From: Azospirillum thiophilum | Lineage (GTDB): Bacteria; Pseudomonadota; Alphaproteobacteria; Azospirillales; Azospirillaceae | Assembly: GCF_001305595.1 (NCBI RefSeq) | Contig: NZ_CP012402.1 | Coordinates: 1,261,001 to 1,325,000, forward strand | Direction of reading: 5' to 3' | Length of the DNA: 64,000 bases | In this document: positions 36,701-46,000 of the stretch, piece after piece | How the letters are laid out: each line of letters begins with the position of its first letter | Position numbering within the stretch: position 1 is the stretch's first letter | Notes under the pieces: generated by a model | Seen by the model: the letters and a program-made list of their open reading frames with translations, nothing else | What the model was told of the DNA's origin: nothing | The model's database searches: none | Translations under genes and position numbers: made by a program

Positions 36701-36940
36701 CCGTTGTCGGTCACGATCTCCGGCACCGGCGAGGGCACGCTGGACGCCATGATCGAGGCCTGGGCGGGCGCCATATCCCTGTGGTTCGCCACCAACCTGC
36801 CGTCCGGCACCGATGGCCGGCTCGCTTTCGACCTGAGGATCATGTCGGATCTGACACGGCAGACGATGCCGCTGGTGCATCTCGGCACCCTGACCCTGGA
36901 TCTTGATTATGTGCAGCCGTCCCTGCCGACAGCCGGGTGA
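24701..36940 (+). CDS. Giant multidomain protein (4079 residues) with LysM-like and Ig-like modules
   Basis: Single uninterrupted frame, ribosome site GGGGAGA. No signal peptide. Residues about 35-480 look like an alpha/beta domain (VYVDNTPNMGHQATTIHLLK, VRIVWALAANE, VLMVVIGSVPQD), reminiscent of GT-B or Rossmann folds but without a motif that proves catalysis. Residues about 560-1570 are beta-rich with little charge. The segment 1420-1567 alternates hydrophobic residues strongly. An Ala/Arg-rich linker follows (about 1580-1624). LysM-like modules cluster at about 1950-2170 (AAGDTLYDVADAFDALLADL, DGDTLTDIAARYGTTAAAL) and 2617-2760 (TPQSLASIATRFGTSVAALQ). Big_5/SwmB-like modules lie at about 2979-3050 and 3448-3543. 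The C-terminal 500 residues are unassigned. Bases 25590-26260 are clearly more AT-rich than the rest. Function unknown. Confidence 0.78.
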   Translation: MSFTELLAQLMLGAPESEQQATEGAAAFGTFLNTQPQIRVYVDNTPNMGHQATTIHLLKRLIDLYHYTGQVRIVWALAANEQGGINDTARKLGLLLTGLDPRVIDDATIAYGSCQDIQFIKASAPGDKLNERVAFGVTGGADDLTANYAQTTNVTAFLRMQPFAWRLENGSFVPSQIEFHPDDGRATVRIGDLSNTINLLPYKFDAAAVTTVPPAVWDWYCGQDWNPTLATSTGYARSLLTASTDRGASIWPAYGLHQFDASEMLLNIAIIAGCYQKTLNFQGPPIVIPLLNKFDDEKYSYVNLYKSDAPDSTTVFSETIATDYGKTQKNKNNFDAFCAQITEYKTENQAPQRVDILKGEFTSADLSQRIANLANGNVLMVVIGSVPQDVYNCLFTSPLPPLFEGQGTSSLVISLGTPYFQMPKQGKNGNNYPSAPPVDEPAGIPKICNDTAALIRLGYNKYLTYPPIQKFGDSINSIIEFMMELTINDSDLRAYFQDLLAYYSQDIHDKLTLGLIAYNSQTAVQQEQNAAALLAMSPHRLSAQADSTTTLAGIHDSLTAAWSDGSLDLLAAMAGSEFADFWRPVVGSTFLVTVALEDITETKDDDGEVTEVSVADASTLAFGTPFSLGLMFTAPNKGPILSRLSCRATQVWSIDGAPWIQFADPGFDLTVTEALTPVQGGLVGTVVGGATLAMEIRYPVEENRWVVTGVFEAPYPSIGSFFQMAGGLNLVQSLPSPLNALSGFGLREAQLVYNQTDVAIDYLTFTFSTDSPWILLKDPAIALTPTVVYTITAPGDLANRSWTINATGDFTIGAGTVTISTQYPEFQVSGALTDGEIMIADLVKLLGAVLDVDAAVTGFNFYVYPTTGFFGVTADALLQAPVTIGDITLFELETLGVDTSGGDGRYVVTLRGTTVILPETAAEFSLSLSATFELPGAWTFVGQQTDGTSVSLTALLDYYLGWDTGSTDPYGIAGLALSFDTGTGAWSFEGGTDGPWSVPFIPDIKVAGRFNCGSRVPEETGGKLESYGRIDLDWLWNGIALTVWYDYQPGATSFGITWGMLSGMVSYDAKTGEYTSKLGFTDNVTVGSLIATMIEWLTGSSFTLEAPWDVVNQISLSGVSLVYVFNPKDSSRNRVSFDLSIGPLDLGFARIDSISASYLSKGEDRGVNVSLKGLFTWNIGDGAQGDTGTLGPWDASEPGAAPAPPGQGNKYLDLRMMALGQRVTVKGLTDATTVQDAIALMTTLPDPSPGTLPPLVFDAASDWMVGLDFGVLKLDDKDGAGDTGTGYFLTLQTVFNDPNFYALRLALNGSMAKVFKGLDFQIIYRQISDTVGVYSAQIALPTIMRRIDVGAYTITLPEFAISVYTNGDFQIDVGFPWNNDFSRSFTVEAIIPPGIPMLGSGGFYFGKLSSATTSLVPVATNGTFNPVLVFGFGLQLGLGKSVEYGILSASFSLTVFGILEGVLATWNPYDGAGSTLPAGQLQGAYYFKLSGTLGILGKLDGSVDFGIIKASVSVEIAVMVQLSYESFVSMTFTVLASVKVKASVRINLGLFKITLHFSFSMRVKESFTVANTGTPPWQVAATSTAQASLLSRPAALRTSALRKATRPAAQSAERMLLATAESGPAWTNLQPADRKAPLSGYTAMGLTGARSEWPDDSTQTPCWVAMLFIDSVAPSDGTTTSTDTGDTSFEALAKAVARWVIAAIQPAPLTSDQVDALVIAEADLDALLDTTLVSTDDNPTPIPIDAIDPFFDGQFVMTVALPPDEDGSATATYFPMPGAVTMTVPAYGADYAGVSYAFGDYNAISSAGLAELRAYFNALAVQSEESGDTAAMAARNSGADDSTSMAEWIRSDYMLLIARQMIQAMRDGLRDFTHPIDAATTPQALVESVNTTGQLFGDAAVSVADLFTANPSHALAAGKTLGIGTILTAPVPSPSFNDLALDYAADGVTGSSLATANAAAAGILTAGAVISWPGHEPASCTVAAGDTLYDVADAFDALLADLLSEADVLDQPGLPASGAALLVPLITASALSGDSFTTIAQREPFAAGGLTPAALALANAGSQILRTGAQVAYPDKAPVTVEPRQGLGDVAHSLGVSLDDLLTKSGVLTQPDLLATVAVLALPVVAIATADGDTLTDIAARYGTTAAALGTLPANQTIAGLFAVIDTSGTDIGTLDLPHLPQYQVAALIDEAQRSQAIANLSGMASRYYLQGLRLPTDGITPNTAGMWVRDIAGTLTLPPFAGLFALTGQQIPLPAAITATPFTVELTRAAGPAWLHFADAAGTMVDTLSITVAAGSADADRITSIAACLTAPLDIPLLALGTGAVAQSTAATYPLSSMTAWLSADLVDLPNGTPGDGNQTLRLWTLPDSLTALPDPSTRRIDPRFAIILSRYDEASGSTVDGPVGAYGWASAIAFTVRKVPAIEGSPASATTYEVIGADDEGIVILERLLDQLQSDNGAIASLRVAFVMGGGLQSDADAAVTMGISQANLSTQTNPPASMTARALTATATTGLGLLNTKLDFLRLLWEASITRSGGFYLYYYDQTDARGLPDDAFNDKGEASLTAMVLYAAPVQAAQQNRLTDYMNAVVTGGGFDIGSASVNAKADPQTDPPLTVTATAADTLAELAYGYFANLGDLAETNAGLALTAGTVLTVSEGLYQPPPGTPQSLASIATRFGTSVAALQAANGGTLPDPAAFPLAIRLPTLSLTAGSSTHSGSLEGIAGWYGMDVVALASHNRSVAGLWTGRTVVLPEGPVTVTGTVDVGTAALLALREVPPEEAATPANGTDTAWATAYLLNDVSLLGCRIYGNADFTESPVSLPFGPTSPDDDTGGEEDGSMTTAAFGKVAAPEVATAGEPDWEFRQNIPYSSYACTGSGDSPYDGVGGILQVTFSWQDLYGNQIDTTLSEASAGSPGPFNQPPVIVGYTDALLGLGQWPTLSSNWLVESAEDGGARITLTLSFAQASYDGLLMAVPQTATTVLATFTQTLDPASAASAANYSLTVADGSVSLELTSAVLQPGGLSVLLTLASAFADGDVATLTVNGLTTAAGDGVSGWAGFSYPDAVEARGSGVQSSAAQAQRTYSSLRSQLNDPNGISLGVSMSLLVDEDGSPLVTPLSADEVTALKTWLFNGTGGTGGTTSILAFVTDRAAFGTSVAAPPPAREIALPVTASSVTQAQIVKLQLTFTVTRTGGSVWGDLQSVAGIRSASTIVPPLTKGDTSSSLALSAFAAAMEEALSQPGSFLIRVATGADRTASVSTADNSVWAVRVGETAGQAISYALSSPPDDPAIFAPRPVSNRLESRAGVPIHRYSTGQGLSQTGVPTDFTNVDMDSWTGQLFAAVDAVLTPKFLPAIQILDKLSPGDRLETLLDYKDDLAAITSELMEPVYADQAGADPANVREAFYQELLAQLSNAYTVKAALGFTAAVSGAVTGDEVPPRLYGATAVNPQMTAATVAEESARSVTVWFSTAMAADKAGAPGSYTLSGGLVVVGAVIASDGQSVTLTLNGDAEAGTTTVTVDDAVTDTLGWPIQPPLTMTVTSGVSTPLASTLSLSAPKLSLETAAAQPLTVMVSAPGILHDDSGAVVSEIELNLRYYGSSIEHQIGSLSGIENYEASSWLSFVISQPSGPLTVDLGRFPVPMVLRSFPTTPDLPAQTATGTPQADADELSEILVWTLEATYSLPYHYPQDRVHATVEFNIASPMMAFASFLDAFNALAQFVTVFPSVQADLDSWLAGIDASIDAADAEGKLQIDNAATALDSMLQMVGGIVEASGGGGSFRVASSAPATGVGDPSLSYSFTVAESSVDYGQTRDALLVSIIGAPPDGIGVPAILVAPDSYEAVRVDGTAADTYSYVYRRLGTGNDYLPASDGQSIADRTIELPGMNILQRQDAQTSVYLTRNEELVAGRPSASSFVYTTPDVTFANPVLPSVDWAQAIDIAAIGSSTGPVSRTLSGQLANLFTALLTGVTLPTLSIQVRTVYSYAKTSFATVDLPVFMQAPLSVTISGTGEGTLDAMIEAWAGAISLWFATNLPSGTDGRLAFDLRIMSDLTRQTMPLVHLGTLTLDLDYVQPSLPTAG

Positions 36941-37046
36941 CGGCTGCGGGCAGGTGGCGTCCCTGCGCGCCGGGAAACGCTCGGGCGCGAACTCCGGAGG
37001 GGGAGGCCGGCTTGCTGGACGGATTTGGCCGGTACGGTGGCCGGAA

Positions 37047-37068
37047 GCCGGCCCGTCGCCGGGCCGGC
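37047..37068. terminator. Hairpin between two convergent giant genes
   Basis: GCCGGCCCG (37047-37055), loop TCGC, CGGGCCGGC (37060-37068): a perfect 9-bp stem followed on the + strand by a C/T-rich run. It lies between the stops at 36940 and 37097 and could terminate both transcripts. Confidence 0.55.
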
Positions 37069-37096
37069 CCCTTCCCCTTTCCTGTCCTGGCCGGCG

Positions 37097-40000
37097 TCAG
37101 CTCAACCAGAGGCCGGTGTCGACCGCCCTGATGGTGCGGCCTTCGCGGTAGCCGAAATCCAGGAAGTGCGACAGCGGATCGATTCCGGCGATCGCAACGT
37201 CCGGGTTGTCCCTCAGATAAGCGGAGGTGTCCATCCAGGCGGACGGCGTGCGGCCCTCCTTCCAGCCGTAGATCTCGTAGTGCTCGTAGCCGTTGTCGAA
37301 GACACCGGCCTGCAAGGCCGCCGCGACGTCGGGGTTGCGCTCGAGATACCAGGCCTCGTCGAACAGCGCGTTCGGGTCGCGGCCCTCCTTGGCGCCGAAG
37401 GCCATGTAGTGCTGCAGCCCGCTGGCCAACTCGCCACGCGCCACCGCTGCGGCCACGTCCGGGTTCTGGGCGAGATAAAACCGCTCGTCCAGGGACACGA
37501 CCCCCAGCCGCGGCTCGGCGAAGCCGTGGGTCTGGTAGTGTTGCAGGCCGCTGGCGAAATCTCCCCGGGCGACGGCCTGCGCCACGTCGGGGTTGGCGGC
37601 GAGGTAGGAGACTTCGCTGAACAACCCCATGCCGAATTTCGTGATCGGGGCATCCGGCGCGTCGACCAGTTCCACCCGGTCGTCGAAGCGCAGCAGCTCC
37701 ACCCCCTGCAGGCTGTCGATACCGAGTACGCCGCTGGTCATGGTCAGCTCGGCATAGGCCCCGCGGGCAAGGACCACGTCGGCGAAGTTGGCCTCGATGC
37801 GGACGGCGTCGACGCCCTCATCGCCACGCAGCGTGTCGTTGCCCGTGCCACCCTGGAGCCGGTCATACCCCAGCCCGCCGAACACGAGGTCGTTGCCGGC
37901 GTCGCCGTACAGCAGGTCGCGGCCTTCCCGGCTGCCGATCGTATCGTCTCCACCTCCGCCGCGCAGCGTGTCGTCGTCGACGCCCAGGATGATGGTCTGG
38001 TTGGCGCTGTCGCCGATCGCCACGTTGGAGCCGGCGCCGCCGCCCACCGTGACCGCGCCGGTGATGACGGCATAGTCCACGTTCTGAAGGTTCACCACCA
38101 TGCCCGCCGGAAGACTGCGCGCGTCCAACAGCACGGCCGAGGCCTGGCCAGCCGGGGCCGTGCCGGTGATGGTGATCGGCGCGGTCGGCGACACACCCGA
38201 AGCCACCGTGGGCGTGACGCTGCGCAGCGTCACCGTGGTGGTGGACGGCAGCAACTGGGTGAGGCCGGCGTTGGGCACGGTCGAACTCGACGGCGCGTCG
38301 ATGCCCAGCGTGCCGAGCTGGCTGGAGAAGGCGGCGCTCAACTCGCCCAGCGTCATGCCGGAGGTCACGCCGGTGGAGGTCATGCCCACGCCGACGGGCA
38401 GGCTGGCCTGCAGCACCGGATCGGCCGCGGTTCCAGCCAGCGGCACATCCGCCAGGCTGGTCTTGGTGTCCGTCTCGGTCCGGTTCTCCGTGACCGATGC
38501 GATCACCACGGATTCCGTGGTTCGGCCCATGGTGTCGGTGCCGGTCGTCGTCGTCAGCGGCACGCCGTCAACCACCGTCGTCGGTGCCGGGGGCGGCGGG
38601 GGCGGCGGCGGCGGGGGCGACGGGGTGGCATTGACGATCGCCTGCCCGACGAGGCTGGCCATTTCGTTGCCCGCCTCGTCGGACAGGGCGCTGCCGGTCA
38701 GCGCGGGATCGTAGCTGAAGGTCACGGTCTGTCCGTGCGACACGGCGGATTCGAGCGTCAGCGTCACCGTGTTGCTGCCCGTGCCGGCGGCGGCGAGGAT
38801 GGCTCGGGCTGTGCCGTCGACCAGGACGCTCATGCCCGTGGTCTGATGGGGGGCGGCCGCGAGGCTCACCGCCTCGGCGAAGGTCAGGGTCAGCACGGCG
38901 CTGTTGACGGAGAGCGCCGCCAGGAGCGTAGGCGCCACCGTATCGACGGTCACGATGAGCGCGCTGGATGCGGAAGAGCTGTTGCCGGCGAGATCGACGG
39001 CCGTCGCGGTCAGCGTATGCGCCCCCTCGCCCAGCGAGGCCGGCGAGAGGCTCCAGGCGCCGGTCGACGAGTCGGCCGTGACCGTACCGAGAGCGAGGGC
39101 GCCCTCGTACAGGACGATGGTGCTGCCCGCCTCCGCGGTGCCGGCAATCGCCGGCGTGGGGTCGTTGGTCAGCGTGTCGGGGTCATCGGCCAGGTGAAGG
39201 CCGGTCGGAGCCGCCGCCGCCGTGTCTATGGTGACGATCAGCCCGCCGGAGGCCGCCGAGGTGTTTCCCGCATCATCGAAAGCCTTGGCGGTGAGCGTGC
39301 GCATCGCGTCGGACAAGGACGCCGCCGCGACCGTCCAGAGCCCGCCGCCGCCGGCGACAGCCGTCCCCAAGGCGGTGTCGCCATCGTACAGCACGACCCT
39401 GTTCCCGGCCTCCGCCGTGCCGACGATGGTCGGGGTGGCGACGTTGGTCAGGTTGTCGGTGCTGCTGGCGCCGCTGTCGGTCGTCAGGTCGAGGGCACCG
39501 GGAGCCGCCGCGACGGTGTCGACGGTCACGACCAGCACGCTGGATGCCGCCGATGTGTTGCCGGCCGCGTCGACCGCCCTGACGGTAAGGCTGTGCGCCG
39601 CGTCGGACAGTGCCGAGGACGGGCTTACCGTCCACACGCCCCCGCCGCCGGCCGTGGCCGAGCCGACAAGGGTGCTGCCGTCATACAGCAGCACCGTGCT
39701 GCCGGCCTCCGCGGTGCCGGTGATCGGCGGCGTGGCGTCGTTCGTCAGGGTGTCGCTGTCGTCGGCCAGGTCGAGGCCGGTCGGTGCCGTAGGCGCCGTG
39801 GTGTCGATGCTGAAGACGAAGGGTGCCGACAGCGGCGATTCGACCCCGTCGGGATCAAGCGCCGTTGCGGTGAAGGTGTAGCTCGACCCGGTCAGGCTTC
39901 CGGCGGTGATCGACCAGAGGCCGCTGCCGTCCGCTGTGCCGGTCCCGACGACGGTGATGTAGTCGTACAGCGTCACCACGCTGTTCGCCACCGCCGATCC

Positions 40001-43000
40001 AATGATGGTCGGGGTCCGGTCGTTGGTCAGCCGGTCCGCGGAGACGCCGCTGTCGGACGCCGGAGCCAGGTCCATACTTGTCGGAGCGGTGCTTTCCGGT
40101 GTGATGGTCAGCGTCAGCGCGCTGCTCGCGGACGAGGTGTTGCCCGCCGCGTCCACCGCCATGACGGTCATGGCCTGGGAGCCGACAGTCAGCGTCGAGG
40201 TGCTTCCGGACCAGTTCCCGGACGCATCCGCATCGGTCTCTCCAACCAGCGTGCCGTTGGCGAACAGCAGGATATGCGCGTTCGCCTCGGCGTTGCCGGT
40301 CAGCACCGGTTGCCGGACATTCGTCACGAGGTTGTTGAGATAGCCGCTGTTGCTGTCGGAACTCAGGACCGGAAGGCCGGGCGCCGACGGTGCGGTGGTG
40401 TCGATCGTCACCGCCAGCCCCGAGGCGGAGGTCGCCGTGTTCCCCGCCTTGTCGACCGCTGTGACCGAGAGCTGACGCAGGCCGGAACCCAGCGTCGCCG
40501 ACGTGATCGTCCAGGCGCCGGAGCCGTCGGCCGTCGTCGTGCCCACCACGCTGTTGCCGTCGTACAGCGTCACCACGCTGTCCGCCTCGACCATGCCGAT
40601 CAGCGTCGGCGTGGTGTCGGTGGTGAGCAGGTCGTTGCGCTCGGCGCCGGTATCGGATGCCTGGGTCAGCAGCATCGAGCGGACGGGCGTGACGAGGTCG
40701 ATGGTGACAAGCGGCGAAGCGGACGGGCTGGCGGTGCCGCTGTTGGCACCGGGCGCCACCGCCGTCAACGTGCGGTCGGCCACGCCCAGGTCGCTTGCCG
40801 TCAGGGTCCAGTGGCCGTTGCCATCGGCCGTAACCGTTCCGAAGAGGGTGATGCCCTCGCCGGCGAGATTCACACCCTCGTAGAGGGTAACGACGCTGTT
40901 GGCCTCGGCGCTTCCGCTCGCCTGCATGATCGAGCGGACGGCCGTGGTCACGTCGATGGTCACGACCAGCCCGCCCGAGGCGTCGCTGGTGTTCCCGGCC
41001 ACGTCCGTCGCCCTCACGGTGAGCGTGTGCTCGCCCTCCGTCAGCGCGCCGGCCGTAACCGACCATTGGCCGTCACTGCCGGCGGTTCCAAGCCCGACGA
41101 AGACGCCGCCATCATACAATGTGATGATGCTGTTGGCCTCGGCGCTTCCGCTCACCGTCGGCGTGCTGTCGGCGGTCAGCCGGTCGCTGTTCGAGCTTCC
41201 GAGGTCGGAACCCGCCGTCAGCACCGGCGTGGTCGGAACGGCCGCCGTCGTATCGATCGTGACGACGATCACACCGGCGGCGCTGGTGTTGCCCGCGACA
41301 TCGACGGCGGTCGCCGTCAGCGAATGCGTGCCGTCGGCGAGTGTCGAGGCGACGGCGATGGACCAGATGCCGGATCCGTCGGCCGTGGCCGTGCCGACAT
41401 CCTGGCCGCTGACGTCGTCGTGCAGCGTGACGACGCTGTTCGCCTCCGCCATGCCCAGAACGGTGGGCGTGGCGACGTTCGTGATTCGGTCGTTCGTCGC
41501 CGCGCCGCTGTCGGATCCGGTGCCCAAGCCCAGCCCGGAGGGCGTGGTCGAGGCAAGATCGATGGTGATGACGAGCGGGGCCGAGGCCGCGCCGGTGTTG
41601 CCTGCCACATCCTGGGAAATGACGGTCAGGCTGTGCGTGCCAGCGCTGAGCGACGTCGAACTCATCGTCCAGGCGCCGGCGCCGTCCGAGGTCGTCGTGT
41701 TCAGGAGGGTCGCACCGTCGTACAGCGTCACCACGCTGCCCGGCTCCGCCGTCCCGCTCAGCACCGGCGTCGCGCTGTTGGTCACCAGGTCGGCGGTCGA
41801 GCCGCTGTTCGAGCCTGCCGTCAGGACGAGCGACGAAGGCTGGGGCGCGGCGGTGTCGATGGTGACGAGCAGGGCGGCCGAGGCGACGCTGGTGGTGCCG
41901 AACTGATCGACGGTCGTCGCCGTCAGGGTGTGCGTGCCGTCTCCGAGGCCGATGGCCTGGACCGTCCAGTTGCCGTCGACACCCGCCGTCGACATGCCGA
42001 CCATCGCCCCGCCGTCATACAGCATGACGATGTTGGAGGCTTCGGCCGTGCCGCGGATCGTCGGCGATGCGACGTTGGTCCGGTCGTCGGTCGCACTGCT
42101 GCCGGAATCCGTCGTCAGGTCCAGCCCGCCCGGCGCGGCGGCCTGCGTGCTGATGGTGACGATCAGTTCATCGGAGAGATCGCTGGTGTTGTTGGTGACG
42201 TCCACGGCCCTGGCCGTGAAGGTGTGGGTGCCGTCGGCCCGCGTCGGCGTGGTGAAGGACCAGGTGCCGAGCCCGCTTGCCGTGACCGTCCCGACCGAGG
42301 CGCCATTGTCATAGAGCGTGACGATGCTGCCCGCTTCGGCGGTGCCGGCGATGGTCGGGGTCGTGACGTTCGTCTTGTTGTCGGTCGTGTCCCGGCCGCT
42401 GTCCGATCCGGTGGCGAGAGCGAGCCCGCCGGGCTTGTCGGCAGTGAGATCGATGGTGACCGTGACGCCGTTGACGCCGGGGTTGCCGGCGTTGTCGAAG
42501 GAGGAAACCCCGAAATTATAGACACCGGCGGCGAGGGAACCCGACGGCGTGAAGCTCCAGGCGCCGGTGGTGGCGTTCGCGACCACCGTTCCGATGGCTT
42601 GGGCGCTTCCCCCGTCGAACGCGCTCGTGATGATGACGGTCCGGCCCGGGCCGAGCGTGCCGGCATTGTCCGTCCCCACGATGCCGCTGAGCGTCGGCAT
42701 GGTGTCGGAGGTGATCCGGTCGCTGTTGGACGATCCGGTGTCCGAAAGCTGGGCAAGCTCGATCGAAACCGCATCCGGTACGGTATCGATGGTGAAGTTC
42801 AGTGCAACGGACGCGGTGCTGGTGTTTCCCGCCACGTCGACGATGGTGGCGAACAGCGAATGCGCCGTTCCGGTGCCACCTGCCAGAGCGGTGGTGGTGA
42901 TCGACCAGGCGCCCTTGCTGTCGGCGGTGGCGGTGCCAAGCGGCGTCGATCCTTCCAGCAGGGTGACGACGCTCCCCGCCTCCGCCCGGCCGGTGATGGT

Positions 43001-46000
43001 CGGGGTGGTGGCGGAGGTCAGGTTGTCGCCCGCGAGACCGGTGTCGGAGGCGGCGGCCAGGGCAAGAGCCGTCGGGGCCGCCGCCGTGGTGTCGATCGTG
43101 ACCGTCAGCGCCGCGGAGGCGGCGCTGGTGTTGCCGGCCGGATCGAGCGCGACCGCGGACAGCGTGTGCAGGCCGTCGGCCAGCGACGGCGTGGCGATCG
43201 ACCAGGCGCCGCTGCCGTTGGCCGTCACGGTGCCGAGAGCCGTCAGGCCGTCATACAGCATGACGATGCTGTTCGCCTCGGCCGAGCCGGTGATGGTCGG
43301 CGTGAAGGCCGAGGTGACGAGGTCCGCCGTCGATCCACTGTTCGAGCCGACGCTGAGCACCGGGGTTCCCGGCGCGCCGGGCGCCGTGGTGTCCACCGTG
43401 ATCGTCAGTGTCGTGGACGGGTCGCTGGTGTTGCCGGCGGCATCGACCATTCGGGCCGACAGCGTGTGCGCACCCGCGCCCAGCCCACTGGCGGCGATGG
43501 TCCAGGCGCCCGACCCGTCGGCCGTCCCGGATCCGATGAGGCTGGAGCCGTCATAGAGCCGGACGAGGCCGTTCGCCTCGGCGGTGCCGGTGAGGGTCGG
43601 CGAACCGGTGTTGATCAGCCGGTCGGTGTTGGAGATCCCGCTGTCGACGGCGAGCGTCGGAGTGCCGGGTGCGGCCGCCGAGGTGTCGATCGTGATGACC
43701 AGCCCGGCGGAGGCCACCGAACTGTTGCCGGCGCGGTCGACCGCGCTGGCGGTGAGGGTCCGCGTGCCCGGGACGAGAGTCCCGGTGGCGATCGACCAGA
43801 CGCCCAGTCCGTTCACCGTGGCCGAGCCGTAGCTCACGCCACCGTCGTACAGGGTGACGACGCTGCCCGCCTCGCCGGTGCCGCTGATCGTCGGGTTGAC
43901 GATATTGGTGACGCCGTCCGCGCTGGAGCTTCCGCTGTCGTAGGCGGCATCGAGGACCGGCGTGCCGGGCGCGGCCGCGGTGGTGTCGATGGTGACGGTC
44001 AGCGGCGAACTTGCGGCGCTGGTGTTGCCGGCGGCATCGGCCGCCGTTACCGTCAGCGTGTTCACGCCGTCGGCCAGCGACGCGGTGGTGACGGTCCAGC
44101 CCCCGTTGCCGCCCGCGGTCGCCGTGCCGACCGCCGTGGCGCCGCTGTAGAGCGTGACCGTGCTGTTGGCCTCGGCCGAGCCGGACAGGGTCGGAGTGGC
44201 GATGTTGGTGAGGCGGTCCGTGTTCGACGCACCGCTGTCGGAACTGGGCGCCAGCGTCACGCCGGTCGGCGCATTCGGCACGACCGTGTCGATGGTGATC
44301 ACCACGGCCGAGGACAGGTCGCTGGTGTTGCCGGCCGCGTCCATGCCGCGTGCGGTCAGCGTGTGCGTGCCGTTGCCCATCTGGCCGCTGGTGATGGTCC
44401 AGAGGCCCGTGCCGTCGGCGGTCGTCGTCCCGCGCAGCGTGCTGCCTTCATAGAGCGAGACGAACCCGCCGGCCTCCGTCGTGCCCGTGATGTCGGGCGT
44501 GGAATCGTTCGTCAGGCGGTCGCCGGTGACCCCGGTGTCGCTCGCGGCCGACAGATCCAGCGAGGGCATGGCCGCGGCGGTGTCGATCGTGACGACGAGA
44601 GCCGTGGAGGTCGAGCTGTTCCCGGCGAGGTCGGTCGCCTGGGCGGTCAGGCTGTGGCTGCCCGCCGACAGCGAGGGGGACAGCAGCGACCAGTTGCCCA
44701 GGCTGTCGGCCTGGACGGTGCCGAACGCGGTCGGGCCGTCATACAGGACGATCGTGCTGTTCGCCTCGGCCGTGCCGCTCAGCGGCAGGATGGAGATGTT
44801 GGTGATGCGATCGCTGTTCGAGACGCCGCTGTCGGACGCAACGGCCATGAGCAGGCTGGGCTGCGGGGTGGACAGATCGACCGACAGGACGAGGTTGCTC
44901 GACACCGTGGACGTGTTGCCGGCCCGGTCGACGCTGAGCGCCGTCAGGGAGTGGCTGCCCTCGGACAAGGCGTTCGTGGTGAGCGAGAAGGCGCCGTTCG
45001 CGTCGGCCGTCGCCGAGCCGACGCTGACGTTGCCTTCATACAGGGTGACGACGCTGAAGCTCTCCGCCGTGCCGACGATCGTCGGCGTGGCGAGCTTGGT
45101 CAGCCCGTCGCTGGCGGACTCGCCGGTGTCGTCCCCGGCCGCGAGGGCCAGGTTCGACATCGTGACGTTTTCGGTGTCGATGGTGACGATCAACGGGCCG
45201 GACGCCGCGGCGGTGTTGTTGCCCGCCAGGTCGGTGACGCGGGCAACCAGCGTGTGGTCGCCATTGATCAGCGTCCCCGTGGTCACCGTCCAGTTCCCCG
45301 AACCGTCGGCGGTTCCGGTGCCGACGAGGGTGGCACCGTCGTAGAGCGTGATGACGCTGAGCGCCTCGGCGCTTCCGCTCACCGTGGGCGTGGTGTCCCT
45401 GGTCAGCAGATCGCCGGTCAGGCCGGTGTCGGAGCCGGCGGTCAGGCTCGGCGCCGACGACGGCAGCACGGTGAGGTCGATGTTGACAATGAGGGCCGCC
45501 GACACGAGCGCCGTGTTGCCGGCCGGATCCACCGCATGGGCCGACAGCGTGTACAGGCCCTCGCCCAGCGTCGGGCTGGCGACCGACCATTGGCCGAGGC
45601 TGTCCGCCGTCGCACCGCCCAGCACGGTGGTTCCGTCAGGGTAATAGAGCGTGATGATGCTGCCGGCCTGGGCTGTGCCGGTGATGACCGGTGCCGTCAC
45701 CGACGTGACGGCGTCGTTGCCGACGCGGCCGCTGTCCGTCGCCGCCGTCAATGCCAGACCGCCGGGGGTCGGCGGCGTGGTGTCGATGGTCAGCAGCAAC
45801 TGGCCCGATGCACTGCTGGTGTTGCCCGCGGCATCCACGGCCCGGACGGTCAGCGTGTTCGCCCCGTCGGACAGGCTGCCGGCGGTGATCGTCCAGGCGC
45901 CGGTCCCGTCGGCGGTGGCCATGCCGACGCTGGCGCCGCCGCTGTAGAGATGGACGATGCTGAGCGCCTCGGCCGTGCCGGTCACGGTCGGGGTGGCGTC

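Noticed and set aside
21141..36940. Interpretation as a phage tail or contractile injection locus, because of giant proteins and LysM-like modules
   Set aside because: No sheath, tube, baseplate, spike or AAA ATPase genes are present in the window. The LysM-like modules alone are not enough.
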